Source of the DNA: Akkermansia sp. N21116
Lineage (GTDB): Bacteria > Verrucomicrobiota > Verrucomicrobiia > Verrucomicrobiales > Akkermansiaceae
Reading direction: 5' to 3'
Assembly: GCF_029854705.2 (NCBI RefSeq)
Contig: NZ_CP139035.1
Span: forward strand, 3,224,001 to 3,288,000
DNA length: 64,000 nt
Position 1 is the stretch's first letter. Each line of letters starts with the position of its first letter. The notes under the pieces are model-generated. The model did not search any database and was not told where the DNA came from. It was given only the letters and a program-made list of their open reading frames with translations. A program made the translations under genes and the position numbers. This document shows, piece by piece, positions 54,580 through 63,769 of the stretch.

Positions 54580-55608
54580 ATGCCTTCTTTTCTACAAAAG
54601 CTCACCAATTTCTTTTCCTATGACATAGGGATTGATTTGGGGACGGCCAATACCCTGGTCAATGTCAAGGACCAGGGCATCGTGATGAGGGAGCCTTCCG
54701 TCGTCGCCGTCAAGGGAGACAGGGTGCTTGCCGTCGGTGATGACGCCAAGCGCATGCTCGGCAGAACGCCCGGGTCCGTCACCGCCATCCGTCCCCTGAA
54801 GGACGGCGTCATTGCCGATTTCTACATCACGGAGGAAATGCTCCGTTATTTCATCAAAAAAGCGGCAACTCGCCACAGCTTCCTTCGTCCCCGCGTCCTC
54901 ATCGCCATTCCATCCGGCATCACGGAGGTAGAACGCAGGGCCGTCATCGAATCCGCCCTGGCAGCCGGCGCCCGCAAGGTCCATCTCATTGAAGAGCCCA
55001 TGGCAGCAGCCATCGGAGTTGGTCTTCCCGTTCAGGAAGCCGCCGGCAACATGATCGTCGACATCGGCGGAGGAACCACCGAAGTCGCGCTCATTTCCCT
55101 CTCCGGCATCGTTTACAGCCGTTCCGTCCGCTGTGCGGGCGACGAACTCGACGACGCCATTATTTCCCACATGAAACGGCAGTACAACCTCATGATCGGG
55201 GAACGTACCGCCGAAGACATCAAAATCCGCATCGGGTCTGCCTATCCCCTGGCCAAGGAATTGTCCATGGAAGTCAAAGGCCGCGACCTCGTAGCGGGAC
55301 TTCCGAAGACCGTGGTCATCACATCCGAGGAAATACGCGAAGCACTCGCCGATCAATTGAATACGATTGTCAACGCCGTCCGTACGACACTGGAACGCTG
55401 CCCCCCCGAACTGGCAGCCGACCTGGTTGACAGAGGTATCGTACTGGCTGGCGGAGGAGGTTTGCTCCGCGGCCTGGATGAACTCTTGCACGTTCAGACA
55501 GGACTCCCCATCCACATCGCTGAAGATCCCCTCAGTGCCGTCGCCGAAGGTACCGGCAAGGCCCTGCAGGAACTGGACTTCTTCACCAATGTGACGGAAA
55601 CCCAATAG
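54580..55608 (+). CDS. mreB: Rod shape-determining protein MreB
   Basis: 342-residue bacterial actin that guides lateral wall synthesis. The start is the ATG of [12 protein letters not shown]; an ATG 22 codons upstream adds a non-conserved stretch. The N-terminus contains the amphipathic membrane-binding helix ([11 protein letters not shown]), followed by phosphate-1 loop [12 protein letters not shown], connect and phosphate-2 regions [17 protein letters not shown], and the adenosine loop [16 protein letters not shown]. No mreC or mreD follows; the next gene on the strand is an RNase E/G after 185 bp. Confidence 0.95.
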   Translation: MPSFLQKLTNFFSYDIGIDLGTANTLVNVKDQGIVMREPSVVAVKGDRVLAVGDDAKRMLGRTPGSVTAIRPLKDGVIADFYITEEMLRYFIKKAATRHSFLRPRVLIAIPSGITEVERRAVIESALAAGARKVHLIEEPMAAAIGVGLPVQEAAGNMIVDIGGGTTEVALISLSGIVYSRSVRCAGDELDDAIISHMKRQYNLMIGERTAEDIKIRIGSAYPLAKELSMEVKGRDLVAGLPKTVVITSEEIREALADQLNTIVNAVRTTLERCPPELAADLVDRGIVLAGGGGLLRGLDELLHVQTGLPIHIAEDPLSAVAEGTGKALQELDFFTNVTETQ

Positions 55609-55793
55609 AATCCTATCATCTCATCTTATAGTTTCATCGCACACTCCCGTGAAGCGGTAGTGGCATGAGTTGGATTCCCAGTCCGCTTTGCCCTGCGGTT
55701 ACCAATCCTCCATCACGGCGACAACGCCCATGGACCGCATAACGGGATACCTGCATACAACCAGCATATATCCTTACAACTGTGCTTTTCAAA

Positions 55794-57386
55794 ATGCTTA
55801 AAAAAATTAAACGCGCCTTCGGCTTTGGGTCCTGTGACCCCAAAGAAGGTGTTACCATTGTCATCAATGCGGAAAAACTGGAACGCCGCGTCGCCCTTCT
55901 CGAAAACGGAATCCTTGAAGAATACACCCTGGAACGCGAAGGAGAAGACAACATCGTCGGCGGCATCTTCAAAGGAAAGGTCAAGAATATCGAACCCGGT
56001 CTGAAGGCCATGTTCGTCGATATCGGCCAAGACAAAAACGCATTCCTCCACTTCTGGGACGCCCTGCCCGCCGCACTTGATTCCGGACTCGAAGAAATCG
56101 AACGAGAAGGCCGCCCCAAGAAACAACATAAAAAAATCACCTCCAAGGACATCCCGGACATCTATCCGATCGGCTCGGAAATCATGGTTCAGGTCACCAA
56201 AGGCCCCATTGGCACCAAGGGACCGCGAGTCACCACGAATATTTCCCTGGCAGGACGCTACCTCGTCCTGATGCCCTATACGGACCAGTTCGGCATTTCC
56301 CGCAAGATCGAAGATCCCAAAGAACGCCTCCGCCTGCGTCAAATCATGCAGAAGCTCAATGTCCCCGATGGCATGGGCATCATCATGCGCACGGTGGCCC
56401 AAGGCCAGCGCTACCGCCACTTCGTCCGCGATCTGGCCATGCTCATGGAACAGTGGCATGAGGTAGAAGCCAAGCGCGATGCCAACCCGGCACCCGTCAA
56501 TGTCTACCGGGAACCGGACCTGATCGAGCGTACCGCCCGCGATTTCCTGACCGATGCCGTGGACAACATCGTCTGCGACGATCTCGAAACCACTGAAAAC
56601 ATGCGCGCCATCGCCGGCAAAATCTCCCGCCGTGCCAAGCGCCACATCCAGCACTTCCCCGTTCGCCTGCCGATCTTCGAAGAACTCGGCATCCAGAAAC
56701 AGATCAATGAAGCCTTCCAGCGCCAGGTACTCCTGCCCTGCGGCGGCTATCTCGTCATCGACGAGACGGAAGCCCTCATTGCCATCGACGTCAACACCGG
56801 CCGCAACAAAGGTTCCAAGGACCTGGACAAGACCATTCTGGAAACCAACCTCGAAGCCGCCTCCGAAATCGCCCGCCAACTACGCCTGCGCAATATCGGC
56901 GGCCTCGTCGTCGTGGACTTCATCGACATGCGCCACCGCAAGGACCAGATGGCCGTTTACAAGATGATGAAGGACCGCATGAAGCGCGACAAAGCCAAAA
57001 CCCAGGTTCTTCAAATGTCTCCCATCGGCCTGATGGAAATGACCCGCCAGCGCCTCAACGAAAGCCTCCGGGAATACGTCCACGATCCTTGTCCCTACTG
57101 CAACGGACGCGGCCGTATCAGATCCGTCATGACGATGAGCGTGGAAATCCAGCGACAAATCAATGCCGCTATCCAGAAATACCACGACACGGTCGGCGAC
57201 ATGGTTATCGTCGTCAATTCCGAAGTTCTCTCGCGCTTCAAGAACGAAGACTCGGAGCTCCTCATGGAGCTGGAGCGCAAGCACAGCGGACGCCTCATCT
57301 TCCGCAGCGATCCCACGCTTCACCGGGAGAAGTTTGCCATCTACGACGCCAGGTACGACAATAAAGCCCTCTACCAGGCGGGATAA
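55794..57386 (+). CDS. rng: Ribonuclease E/G family endoribonuclease
   Basis: 530 residues from the ATG of MLKKIKRAFGFG (a GTG four codons upstream is possible). It cleaves single-stranded RNA in rRNA maturation and mRNA decay. It has an interrupted S1 domain near residues 40-125 (GGIFKGKVKNIEPGLKAMFV), the 5' sensor/RNase H-like fold, catalytic Asp332 in LIAIDVNTGRNKG and Asp375 in VVVDFIDMRH (the same 43-residue spacing as Asp303 and Asp346 of E. coli RNase E), and the zinc link CPYCNGRG. The length is that of RNase G or a short RNase E with no degradosome scaffold. A perfect-stem terminator follows. Confidence 0.93.
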   Translation: MLKKIKRAFGFGSCDPKEGVTIVINAEKLERRVALLENGILEEYTLEREGEDNIVGGIFKGKVKNIEPGLKAMFVDIGQDKNAFLHFWDALPAALDSGLEEIEREGRPKKQHKKITSKDIPDIYPIGSEIMVQVTKGPIGTKGPRVTTNISLAGRYLVLMPYTDQFGISRKIEDPKERLRLRQIMQKLNVPDGMGIIMRTVAQGQRYRHFVRDLAMLMEQWHEVEAKRDANPAPVNVYREPDLIERTARDFLTDAVDNIVCDDLETTENMRAIAGKISRRAKRHIQHFPVRLPIFEELGIQKQINEAFQRQVLLPCGGYLVIDETEALIAIDVNTGRNKGSKDLDKTILETNLEAASEIARQLRLRNIGGLVVVDFIDMRHRKDQMAVYKMMKDRMKRDKAKTQVLQMSPIGLMEMTRQRLNESLREYVHDPCPYCNGRGRIRSVMTMSVEIQRQINAAIQKYHDTVGDMVIVVNSEVLSRFKNEDSELLMELERKHSGRLIFRSDPTLHREKFAIYDARYDNKALYQAG

Positions 57387-57406
57387 CAACACCTCCCCCT
57401 CATCTC

Positions 57407-57440
57407 AACCCGGACATTCGTTCAATGTCCGGGTTTTTCA
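57407..57440 (+). terminator. Terminator after the RNase E/G gene
   Basis: AACCCGGACATT pairs perfectly with AATGTCCGGGTT around CGTTC, and TTT continues the T tract of the right arm. It lies 20 bp after the stop and just before the next gene, so that gene needs its own promoter or read-through. Confidence 0.9.
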
Positions 57441-57466
57441 TTCCCGTCCCATTCTCATTCCCCGCC

Positions 57467-58210
57467 ATGACAGAACCCGACGAACTCCTGCCTCTGGAAG
57501 ACACGCGGAAAGATGTGATTGCCAAAGCCCTGTCACACATGGCGATTAACCGCAAAGAACTCCCCAAGACTCCAGAAGAATGGCCGAACTTTCTTTCCTC
57601 CCGCCTTCATCTGGATCCACAAGCATTCCTGACCATGCCCGATGCCATTCCTCCCATTCCTCTGCCCGATGGCCTGGAGAGACACATTCTACCCTTTGGA
57701 GAATGGACACTCAACATCTGGACACTTCCGGCCAACGGAGGACTCGTCGTTATTGATACGGGACTCTCTCCGGATCAACTTATAGCAGCAACCCGAGGGC
57801 ACACTCCGGCGGCCATTCTCATCACCCACTTTCACAGAGATCACACCGGAGGCACGGATGCCTATTCCCAAGTCCCTGTCCATGACCCAGCCAATACACG
57901 CCCCGATCCCCAGCCTCGGCAAATAGCCGGGCTGGAATGGACTGTTCTCGACCTTGCCGGCCACACTCCGGACGGTATCGGCTGGTTCACTATCTACCGG
58001 GGTACTCCTCTCTTCTTCCCTGGAGATTCCATCTTTGCCTGCTCCATTGGCAAATACCGAGGAAACGAACAGCAAACCATGCACAACATCCTCGCCGCCA
58101 TGAGAAGCCTTCCGCCAGAAACTATCATCTGCCCGGGACATGGCCCCGCCACAACCATTGCTCTGGAATGGCAACGAAATCCTTTTATCGCTCCATTCAG
58201 ACGTACATAG
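57467..58210 (+). CDS. MBL-fold metallohydrolase
   Basis: 247 residues from the ATG of MTEPDELLPLEDTRKDV; starting further upstream would place the start inside the terminator. The metallo-beta-lactamase core has VVIDTGLSPDQL, the metal block ITHFHRDHTGG (HxHxDH), His in LAGHTPDGIG, Asp in FFPGDSIFACSIG and His in CPGHGPATT. An N-terminal extension of about 75 residues of helical, Pro-rich sequence precedes the core. Similar to hydroxyacylglutathione hydrolase-like proteins but of unknown substrate. It differs clearly from the other MBL protein at 25651. Confidence 0.82.
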   Translation: MTEPDELLPLEDTRKDVIAKALSHMAINRKELPKTPEEWPNFLSSRLHLDPQAFLTMPDAIPPIPLPDGLERHILPFGEWTLNIWTLPANGGLVVIDTGLSPDQLIAATRGHTPAAILITHFHRDHTGGTDAYSQVPVHDPANTRPDPQPRQIAGLEWTVLDLAGHTPDGIGWFTIYRGTPLFFPGDSIFACSIGKYRGNEQQTMHNILAAMRSLPPETIICPGHGPATTIALEWQRNPFIAPFRRT

Positions 58211-58296
58211 GCAAAAGATAAAGATTCATTCACAAATTTGGAATTAATCTAAAAACAACTTGACAAATTCATCTCTCGCAGGAAGAGTATCCAACC

Positions 58297-59400
58297 GTGA
58301 ACTCCATCCCAGTCAGCCCCGAAGATCCGGTTAACATGGCCTTGCTTTCCGTCGCCGAAGATAGAATCGACGGATTCCGTCGCCATCCCTTTCATGCCAT
58401 CGCCCGCCAAAGCAGACTGGAACTGCCCGTCGTCCTGGAACGTCTCAAAGCCATGAAAAAGGCTAGCGTCGTGCGCCGTATCAGACAAACTCTGCTGGCA
58501 ACCAAACTAGCCCAGGGAGCACTTGTCGCCTGGGATATCCCCGAAGAACGTCTCCATGATGCATTCGACTGGCTTATGCACGAAGACCCTTTTACAGGGC
58601 ACGTTGTCCTCCGAACAACGGACGCACCGACTCCCGGAAGCAACTTCAGACTCTGGACTACTCTCAAAGTTCCCGTCGGTTGCAACACGCTGGAAGGACA
58701 TTGCTCCGTTCTCTCCCGTCACATCGGTGCACGGGAATTCGTCCTATTACCCGCCCGCGGCATCTTTGCCCTGGGCGTAGGTCACATGAGACGCCGCAGT
58801 CTCAAACCCGGAGACAAGACTCCCGAACCCGCCGCCATGGAAGAAACCCGTCACGCCTCCCTCACTCCGGAGGAATGGAGAGTCCTGCTCGTGCTCAAGG
58901 AAGAACTCCTCGATGAAGAAATCACCGAAGAACCATGGGAACGCCGGGCAGCTTCCCTGGGCATGACGACGGAACACTTTTGCTCCATTGCTGAAAAACT
59001 GGACCATCAAAAAGTCATCGGCCGCTTCGCAACCTTCCTGGAACACATGCAACAGAAAGTCTCGGACGGCCCCGTGACGCGTTATAACGGCCTTTTCCAC
59101 TGGACTGTCCCGGAAGGCATGGAAGCCCGGGCAGGAGCCGAATGCGGTCGTCATATCTGCATGACCCACTGCTATTGGAGAACCGGAGGCGCACCGTTCG
59201 CCGGAGCCCAGATCATGGGCGTCGTCCATGGAATGGAAAAAGACATCGTCCTGGCCCATAAGAACGCAATTGACGCCCACCTGGAAGCATGCGGCATCCC
59301 CGTTCTGCATACAGCTGTTTTCTGGAGTATCCGGTCGGAAATCAAGCCTTCGGAGATTTCTCCCGATATCTATGCCGCCTGGCTTGCACAAATGGCCTAG
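58297..59400 (+). CDS. Fused AhbA/AhbB-like protein (siroheme decarboxylase, Lrp/AsnC-type)
   Basis: 367 residues from a GTG, with GGAAGAG 9 bases upstream as ribosome site. Two related halves are visible. Half 1 (about 20-155) has HPFHAIARQSRLELPVVLER with LKAMKKASVVRRIRQTLLAT, then VAWDIPEERL and RLWTTLKVP. Half 2 (about 190-340) has SLGMTTEHFCSIAEKLDHQK with VIGRFATFLEHMQ, FHWTVPEGME, ICMTHCYWRT and GVVHG. The winged-helix followed by an asparagine/THCY-type ferredoxin-like fold is the signature of AhbA and AhbB, which together decarboxylate siroheme in the alternative haem pathway. Normally these are separate genes. No other haem gene is adjacent. A regulatory Lrp-like role is the alternative. 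Confidence 0.68.
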   Translation: MNSIPVSPEDPVNMALLSVAEDRIDGFRRHPFHAIARQSRLELPVVLERLKAMKKASVVRRIRQTLLATKLAQGALVAWDIPEERLHDAFDWLMHEDPFTGHVVLRTTDAPTPGSNFRLWTTLKVPVGCNTLEGHCSVLSRHIGAREFVLLPARGIFALGVGHMRRRSLKPGDKTPEPAAMEETRHASLTPEEWRVLLVLKEELLDEEITEEPWERRAASLGMTTEHFCSIAEKLDHQKVIGRFATFLEHMQQKVSDGPVTRYNGLFHWTVPEGMEARAGAECGRHICMTHCYWRTGGAPFAGAQIMGVVHGMEKDIVLAHKNAIDAHLEACGIPVLHTAVFWSIRSEIKPSEISPDIYAAWLAQMA

Positions 59401-59441
59401 CGTTTTCTTCTTTGCTCATCATTGAACCTCCACCAATTAAA

Positions 59442-59476
59442 CAGGGCCGCCTCTCCTCTCCGGAGAAACGGCCCTG
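59442..59476. terminator. Hairpin between convergent genes
   Basis: CAGGGCCG pairs with CGGCCCTG around a 19-base loop that itself contains CTCTCC/GGAGA. T-rich stretches flank it on each strand (TTTAATTGG on the - strand). Likely ends both the AhbA/B-like gene and the TPR-associated gene. Confidence 0.6.
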
Positions 59477-59500
59477 ATACCATTTAATCAGATCGGGAAT

Positions 59501-60613
59501 TTATTTCTTCTTGTTACCGCTATTCTTCTTAGCGGGAGCCTTAGCCGGAGCCGCTTTGGCATCCTTAGCCGGAGCTGCGGTTTTGGCATCCTTGGCGGGA
59601 GCGGCAGGCTTGCCGGCTTCCTTGGGAGTCTCCTCCTTTTGGGGTTTGGGACGCACACCTTCACGGGCAACACGTTCCGTAGGAGTTTCATACCCATTCA
59701 GGAACGCATCGTACTTCGGATCCATTTTAATCTCGGGGAAAAGAACATTCTTGTGGAGATACACAAAAGCGGCTGCATCGCGAAACGCCTGCGGAGCCTT
59801 GGCAAAGTTGCTCTTTTGGGGTTCATGTTTCATGAATTCAACAACTTTCGGATCTGCGGCAAGAATATCCACCGACTGCAACAACGCAGCAGAAGCCAGA
59901 GGAGAATAGGCTCCGTGTTCAGCGACAATCGTGCGTGCAAACTCGTCCAAGGCTTCCTGGGGCTTGCCTGTTGCCGCCAAAGCAACGCCTCTGGCATAGG
60001 CAATGCGGGCCGAATCCTTCAGACTCCACTTGTTCTTCTGCTTCTGCATTGTTCCTGTAGCGGAAATCACATCGGCCCATGCTTTGGCATCCAGCTTGGA
60101 AAGAGGCTCTATGGCCTCAAGAGACACAATCATTTCCGCCGGAGGAGTCGCCTGCCGTGGGAACGCCTTGTACAGTGCAGCTACGGCAGGCCAGTCCTGC
60201 ATCTCAATGGCACATTCCAATTCCAGGAACGCAGCCTTCTGGACATAGTTGTCCGGAACGGCGAGGATCGCTTTGTATTTATCCTTGAATGCAGCAAACT
60301 TGGCGCGAGCTTCCTGCAATTTGTTATTCTGGAAAGATTCCAAAGCAGATAAATATTCGGGCGGTTCCATCATGTAGAAGTACTCGAATTTGTTGAAAGG
60401 CAACTGCATCGGATCCACCTGAACGGTATTGAGTTTATAAAGGATCGTCCCCCGGTTGCCACCAACGACGAAAATATCCGTGGCTCCGCCGCTAGGCAGA
60501 TCGGAGGACTTGACGCGCGTTCTCAAAGAAGGCTGTTGTTCGGCCGCTTGTCCGAACGCAAGTCCGGACAAGGAAAAGGCGCCAGCCAACAGGAGAATGG
60601 AAAAACGTTTCAT
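59501..60613 (-). CDS. Secreted helical-repeat protein with Ala/Pro/Lys-rich tail
   Basis: 370 residues from MKRFSILLLAGAFSLSGLAF, a signal peptide ending FGQA; an ATG 11 codons upstream lies next to the stop of the preceding gene and gives a worse signal. The body is alpha-helical with TPR-like pairs, for example ALESFQNNKLQEARAKFAAF and YARGVALAATGKPQEALDEF. The last 65 residues are low complexity, with repeated AAPAKDAK blocks and a NSGNKKK end, probably disordered and positively charged, as if to bind wall or nucleic acid. It follows the large TPR gene with a 33-bp gap on the - strand, so they likely form an operon. Function unknown. Confidence 0.75.
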   Translation of the reverse strand: MKRFSILLLAGAFSLSGLAFGQAAEQQPSLRTRVKSSDLPSGGATDIFVVGGNRGTILYKLNTVQVDPMQLPFNKFEYFYMMEPPEYLSALESFQNNKLQEARAKFAAFKDKYKAILAVPDNYVQKAAFLELECAIEMQDWPAVAALYKAFPRQATPPAEMIVSLEAIEPLSKLDAKAWADVISATGTMQKQKNKWSLKDSARIAYARGVALAATGKPQEALDEFARTIVAEHGAYSPLASAALLQSVDILAADPKVVEFMKHEPQKSNFAKAPQAFRDAAAFVYLHKNVLFPEIKMDPKYDAFLNGYETPTERVAREGVRPKPQKEETPKEAGKPAAPAKDAKTAAPAKDAKAAPAKAPAKKNSGNKKK

Positions 60614-60646
60614 ATCTGTTATGCTTTCTAGTAAGTATTTGACCAT

Positions 60647-63600
60647 TTATTTACCCTGGGACGCCTTGATGGCAGCCTTGCGAGCTTCGTAATCACGGTG
60701 TTCTTCCATGACGGAGGGATCCGCACCGTACTTCTTCACAAGATCTTCGACCTTGCGCCACTTGTTACGTTCATCCACCGACATCTTCATAAAATTCGGC
60801 TTGGTAACGGAGATGTAATTCGTACCGTTCTGCCATGCGATATAGCGGTCGGACTGTTTTTCGAAACCGACTCGGGGATTATTCCTCTGCCAGAATGCCT
60901 TCATCAGCTCTTCCTGAGCCGGAGCAGACCACTTGATCATGCCCTTATAGTTATTCACCAGGTTGAGGAAGGCCGCAATAGCCTGGTCCATCTTGCCCTG
61001 CTTGACATTGGCAATACCAAGGTTGAACATGACCTCAGGCTTGAACTTGTTGTAGGATTTGTCAGCCAGATAGCGTTCCGCTTCTTCAGCAGCCTTGGGA
61101 TAATCTTCCTTGCCCAACTGGAAACGCACCATGTACATCTGGGCTTCTTCCATGGACTTGCGGTCCGGCTGAGGTTTGGCGCGTTCGGCGACAAGCTCAT
61201 CATTCATCAGCTTAACCGCTTCGTCGATCTTGCCCTTGTCACTGCTTCGTCCCATGGCTATAGCCTTGCCGAAGTTGGCTTCCTTCTTGTAACCCTTGTT
61301 GCGCTTCAGAATCTCATCGTAGTATGCTAAAGCCTCAAGAGGCTGATCGGTCTGACCGATATACGTCCCGAGCTTCAGGAGAATGTAAGGCGTCAAATCC
61401 GACGGTTTATAGTCATTCTTGAGCTCCTTGAAGAAAGCACTGATAATCCCTTCCAAGATGGCCTTTTTCTCCGATTCTTCAGGCTTGAGCTGTGCCAGTT
61501 CATCCTGATACACGCCAATCACGGCCGTGCGCAAAATCGTCTTGAGGGAAATATCGTCCTTGCTGACTCCGGGGAAGTTGTAGAAATGTTCCTTCACCTG
61601 GTCGAGGGTCAATTCCTTGCCCATAGCCTTATGCGCATCCAGATAGAACTTCGTGTAGCTGCCGACGGCTTGCTCCACCTTGAGGTTCTTGGAATCCAGC
61701 TGGCCTTCGCGAACAATGATGTCGGCAAGCTTCTTGCGGGCAGCTTCAAAAGCTTCCGGCTTCTTGCCGTCCTTGTAGAGCCCCATACCGGCCACGGCTG
61801 TCTGGAGAGCAAAGGGATTCTTCTCCGCATCGCAGTCGGCCCAGAAGATATCGTAGTACTTCTTCGCCAGCTCTTCGTTATGGTGAGAGCCGTCACCGGC
61901 ATAGTTGGCGACAAGATTATACACGGCTTCGGACATGCAACGCTTGTTACCGATCTTCTTGGCCGCTTCATAGCTCTTAACATAGAATTCATTCGCCTCA
62001 TCCATCTTGGACGGCTCGGAAGAATAAATATTACCCATCAGCAAAAGAGCCAGAGGATACACCTTCGATTCGGGGAGATTGTCAATGATCGTCTTGCAAT
62101 CCTTCAAGGCAAGGGCATCGTTTTCCTTTGTCTGGAGCTGGAGATTGTTGAACGCACGGTCATAGAGCATATTTCCGATGAAGGGGTTATCCTTGAAATC
62201 GGGATACTTCTCGATATAAGCCGAATCCGCTTCAATAGCTTCCTTCCAGCGTCCCAGGGATGTCAGAGAAGACGCCAGATAGAATAACGACTGCTGAGTG
62301 TAACTGCCGTTATCCGGATACTTCTTGATGAATTCTTCAAACAGGGGAACGGCCTCCTTATACTTCTTCAACTGGAAGTAGGCCACAGGTTCGCAATAAC
62401 TGGCAAGAATATAGAATTTACCCGTCGGATCATCGGCATTAAGTTCCTTGACCTTGACAGCCTGTTGGATACATTCGTCGTATTTGCCTTCCTTGAGGAG
62501 TTTTTCAAGGGACATTGTATTGAGTACTTTAGCATACTTGGAATTAGGGAATTCCTTGATATGCTGTTCCACCAGCTCGGAAGCTCTCTTGACATCGCCA
62601 AGCGTCCAGGTGGTCATAGCCAACTGGTAAAGATTAGTCTCACGCTCTTTAAGCATGGGATACTGTTCTTCAAGAATCTTGTAAATGGCATTGGCGGCAC
62701 GCACCGAACCATAGTTCAAATACGAGGAAGCAAGCCCCATCAAGGCATAACCGTCCAAGACAACCTTCTGATCGGCCAGCTTGTCGTACGTCTTGGTAAC
62801 CGCATCAAGCGTCTTCTGGCTATATATCGTGGCCGTATCGGCTATGCCTCCACGTTCCTTGAACGGTTCGATCCTCTTGGAAATAGCGGCTACATCCGCC
62901 TTCACGTCGCCCATGTTCGGGACAAATCCGTACAAATCCAAGGCAAGGCGAGCATAGGCCAAAGCCAGATCGGCCTTCCCTGCATCCTGGGCATCCCCCA
63001 TGCGGACGGCGGCACTGGAAGCGAGTTTCAACAACTCGGGTCCATAGGGAGCAACACGAGCTGCTCCCATATTAATAATGGAAGGATACTCATTCAGGAA
63101 ATCAACTACAGGCTGGGGATTCTCTTGATCGATCCCGGCACGAACCATGGTCAGGAACGCGTTGACGAGATAATCGTCGGAAATCCCCTGTCCCCTGTAA
63201 CGATTGACAACGCATTTGGATACCGCGTCAATCCCCTTCTCGAATGAAGGCTTGGATCCCAGAAAATAGCACTGGGCCATAATGCTGAATATCTGACCGG
63301 CGTTTACCCTGGCATCCATCCCGGTATTGCGGCGTTCCTTCAGGAATTTTTCCAGAGTTACAATGGCTTCGTCATACTTTTTAGCCAAAAACTGACATTC
63401 ACCCATTCTGTACAGGGAAACGCGAAGGAATTCGTTTTTGTCCCCGGGAAACTTGGTATAGCAATCCGTAAAAGCCTGGATAGCCTTGTCATATTCCTTC
63501 ATTTTCATCAGGCAAATGCCCTTCTGGAAGTAGAACCAGCCGAATTCGTCCCCGAATCCGAGCGATTTGGCACGAGGACCATACGTTTCCAGGCACTTGT

Positions 63601-63769
63601 CAATAGGTACAAGAGCGGCCTGCCATTGTCCCTTTTTCATAGCTTCAATGGCATCTTTCTGATATGTGGGAGGGCCGCCGCCCTGTGCCATTGCAGACTC
63701 CGTCAGCGTCATCCCCATCAAAGCAAGGGTAAGCGCTGAAAGCGTTGAAATGTATTTCGATCTCTTCAT
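60647..63769 (-). CDS. Large secreted tetratricopeptide-repeat protein
   Basis: 1,040 residues. The signal peptide MKRSKYISTLSALTLALMGM ends near AMAQ. Almost the whole protein is TPR-type helical pairs; clear units include YFQKGICLMKMKEYDKAIQA, YRMGECQFLAKKYDEAIVTL, LFYLASSLTSLGRWKEAIEA and FNLGIANVKQGKMDQAIAAF. Such periplasmic superhelices act as protein-binding scaffolds in envelope or secretion machines. The next gene in the operon is the shorter helical protein at 59501. No partner machine is visible in the window. Confidence 0.85.
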   Translation of the reverse strand: MKRSKYISTLSALTLALMGMTLTESAMAQGGGPPTYQKDAIEAMKKGQWQAALVPIDKCLETYGPRAKSLGFGDEFGWFYFQKGICLMKMKEYDKAIQAFTDCYTKFPGDKNEFLRVSLYRMGECQFLAKKYDEAIVTLEKFLKERRNTGMDARVNAGQIFSIMAQCYFLGSKPSFEKGIDAVSKCVVNRYRGQGISDDYLVNAFLTMVRAGIDQENPQPVVDFLNEYPSIINMGAARVAPYGPELLKLASSAAVRMGDAQDAGKADLALAYARLALDLYGFVPNMGDVKADVAAISKRIEPFKERGGIADTATIYSQKTLDAVTKTYDKLADQKVVLDGYALMGLASSYLNYGSVRAANAIYKILEEQYPMLKERETNLYQLAMTTWTLGDVKRASELVEQHIKEFPNSKYAKVLNTMSLEKLLKEGKYDECIQQAVKVKELNADDPTGKFYILASYCEPVAYFQLKKYKEAVPLFEEFIKKYPDNGSYTQQSLFYLASSLTSLGRWKEAIEADSAYIEKYPDFKDNPFIGNMLYDRAFNNLQLQTKENDALALKDCKTIIDNLPESKVYPLALLLMGNIYSSEPSKMDEANEFYVKSYEAAKKIGNKRCMSEAVYNLVANYAGDGSHHNEELAKKYYDIFWADCDAEKNPFALQTAVAGMGLYKDGKKPEAFEAARKKLADIIVREGQLDSKNLKVEQAVGSYTKFYLDAHKAMGKELTLDQVKEHFYNFPGVSKDDISLKTILRTAVIGVYQDELAQLKPEESEKKAILEGIISAFFKELKNDYKPSDLTPYILLKLGTYIGQTDQPLEALAYYDEILKRNKGYKKEANFGKAIAMGRSSDKGKIDEAVKLMNDELVAERAKPQPDRKSMEEAQMYMVRFQLGKEDYPKAAEEAERYLADKSYNKFKPEVMFNLGIANVKQGKMDQAIAAFLNLVNNYKGMIKWSAPAQEELMKAFWQRNNPRVGFEKQSDRYIAWQNGTNYISVTKPNFMKMSVDERNKWRKVEDLVKKYGADPSVMEEHRDYEARKAAIKASQGK

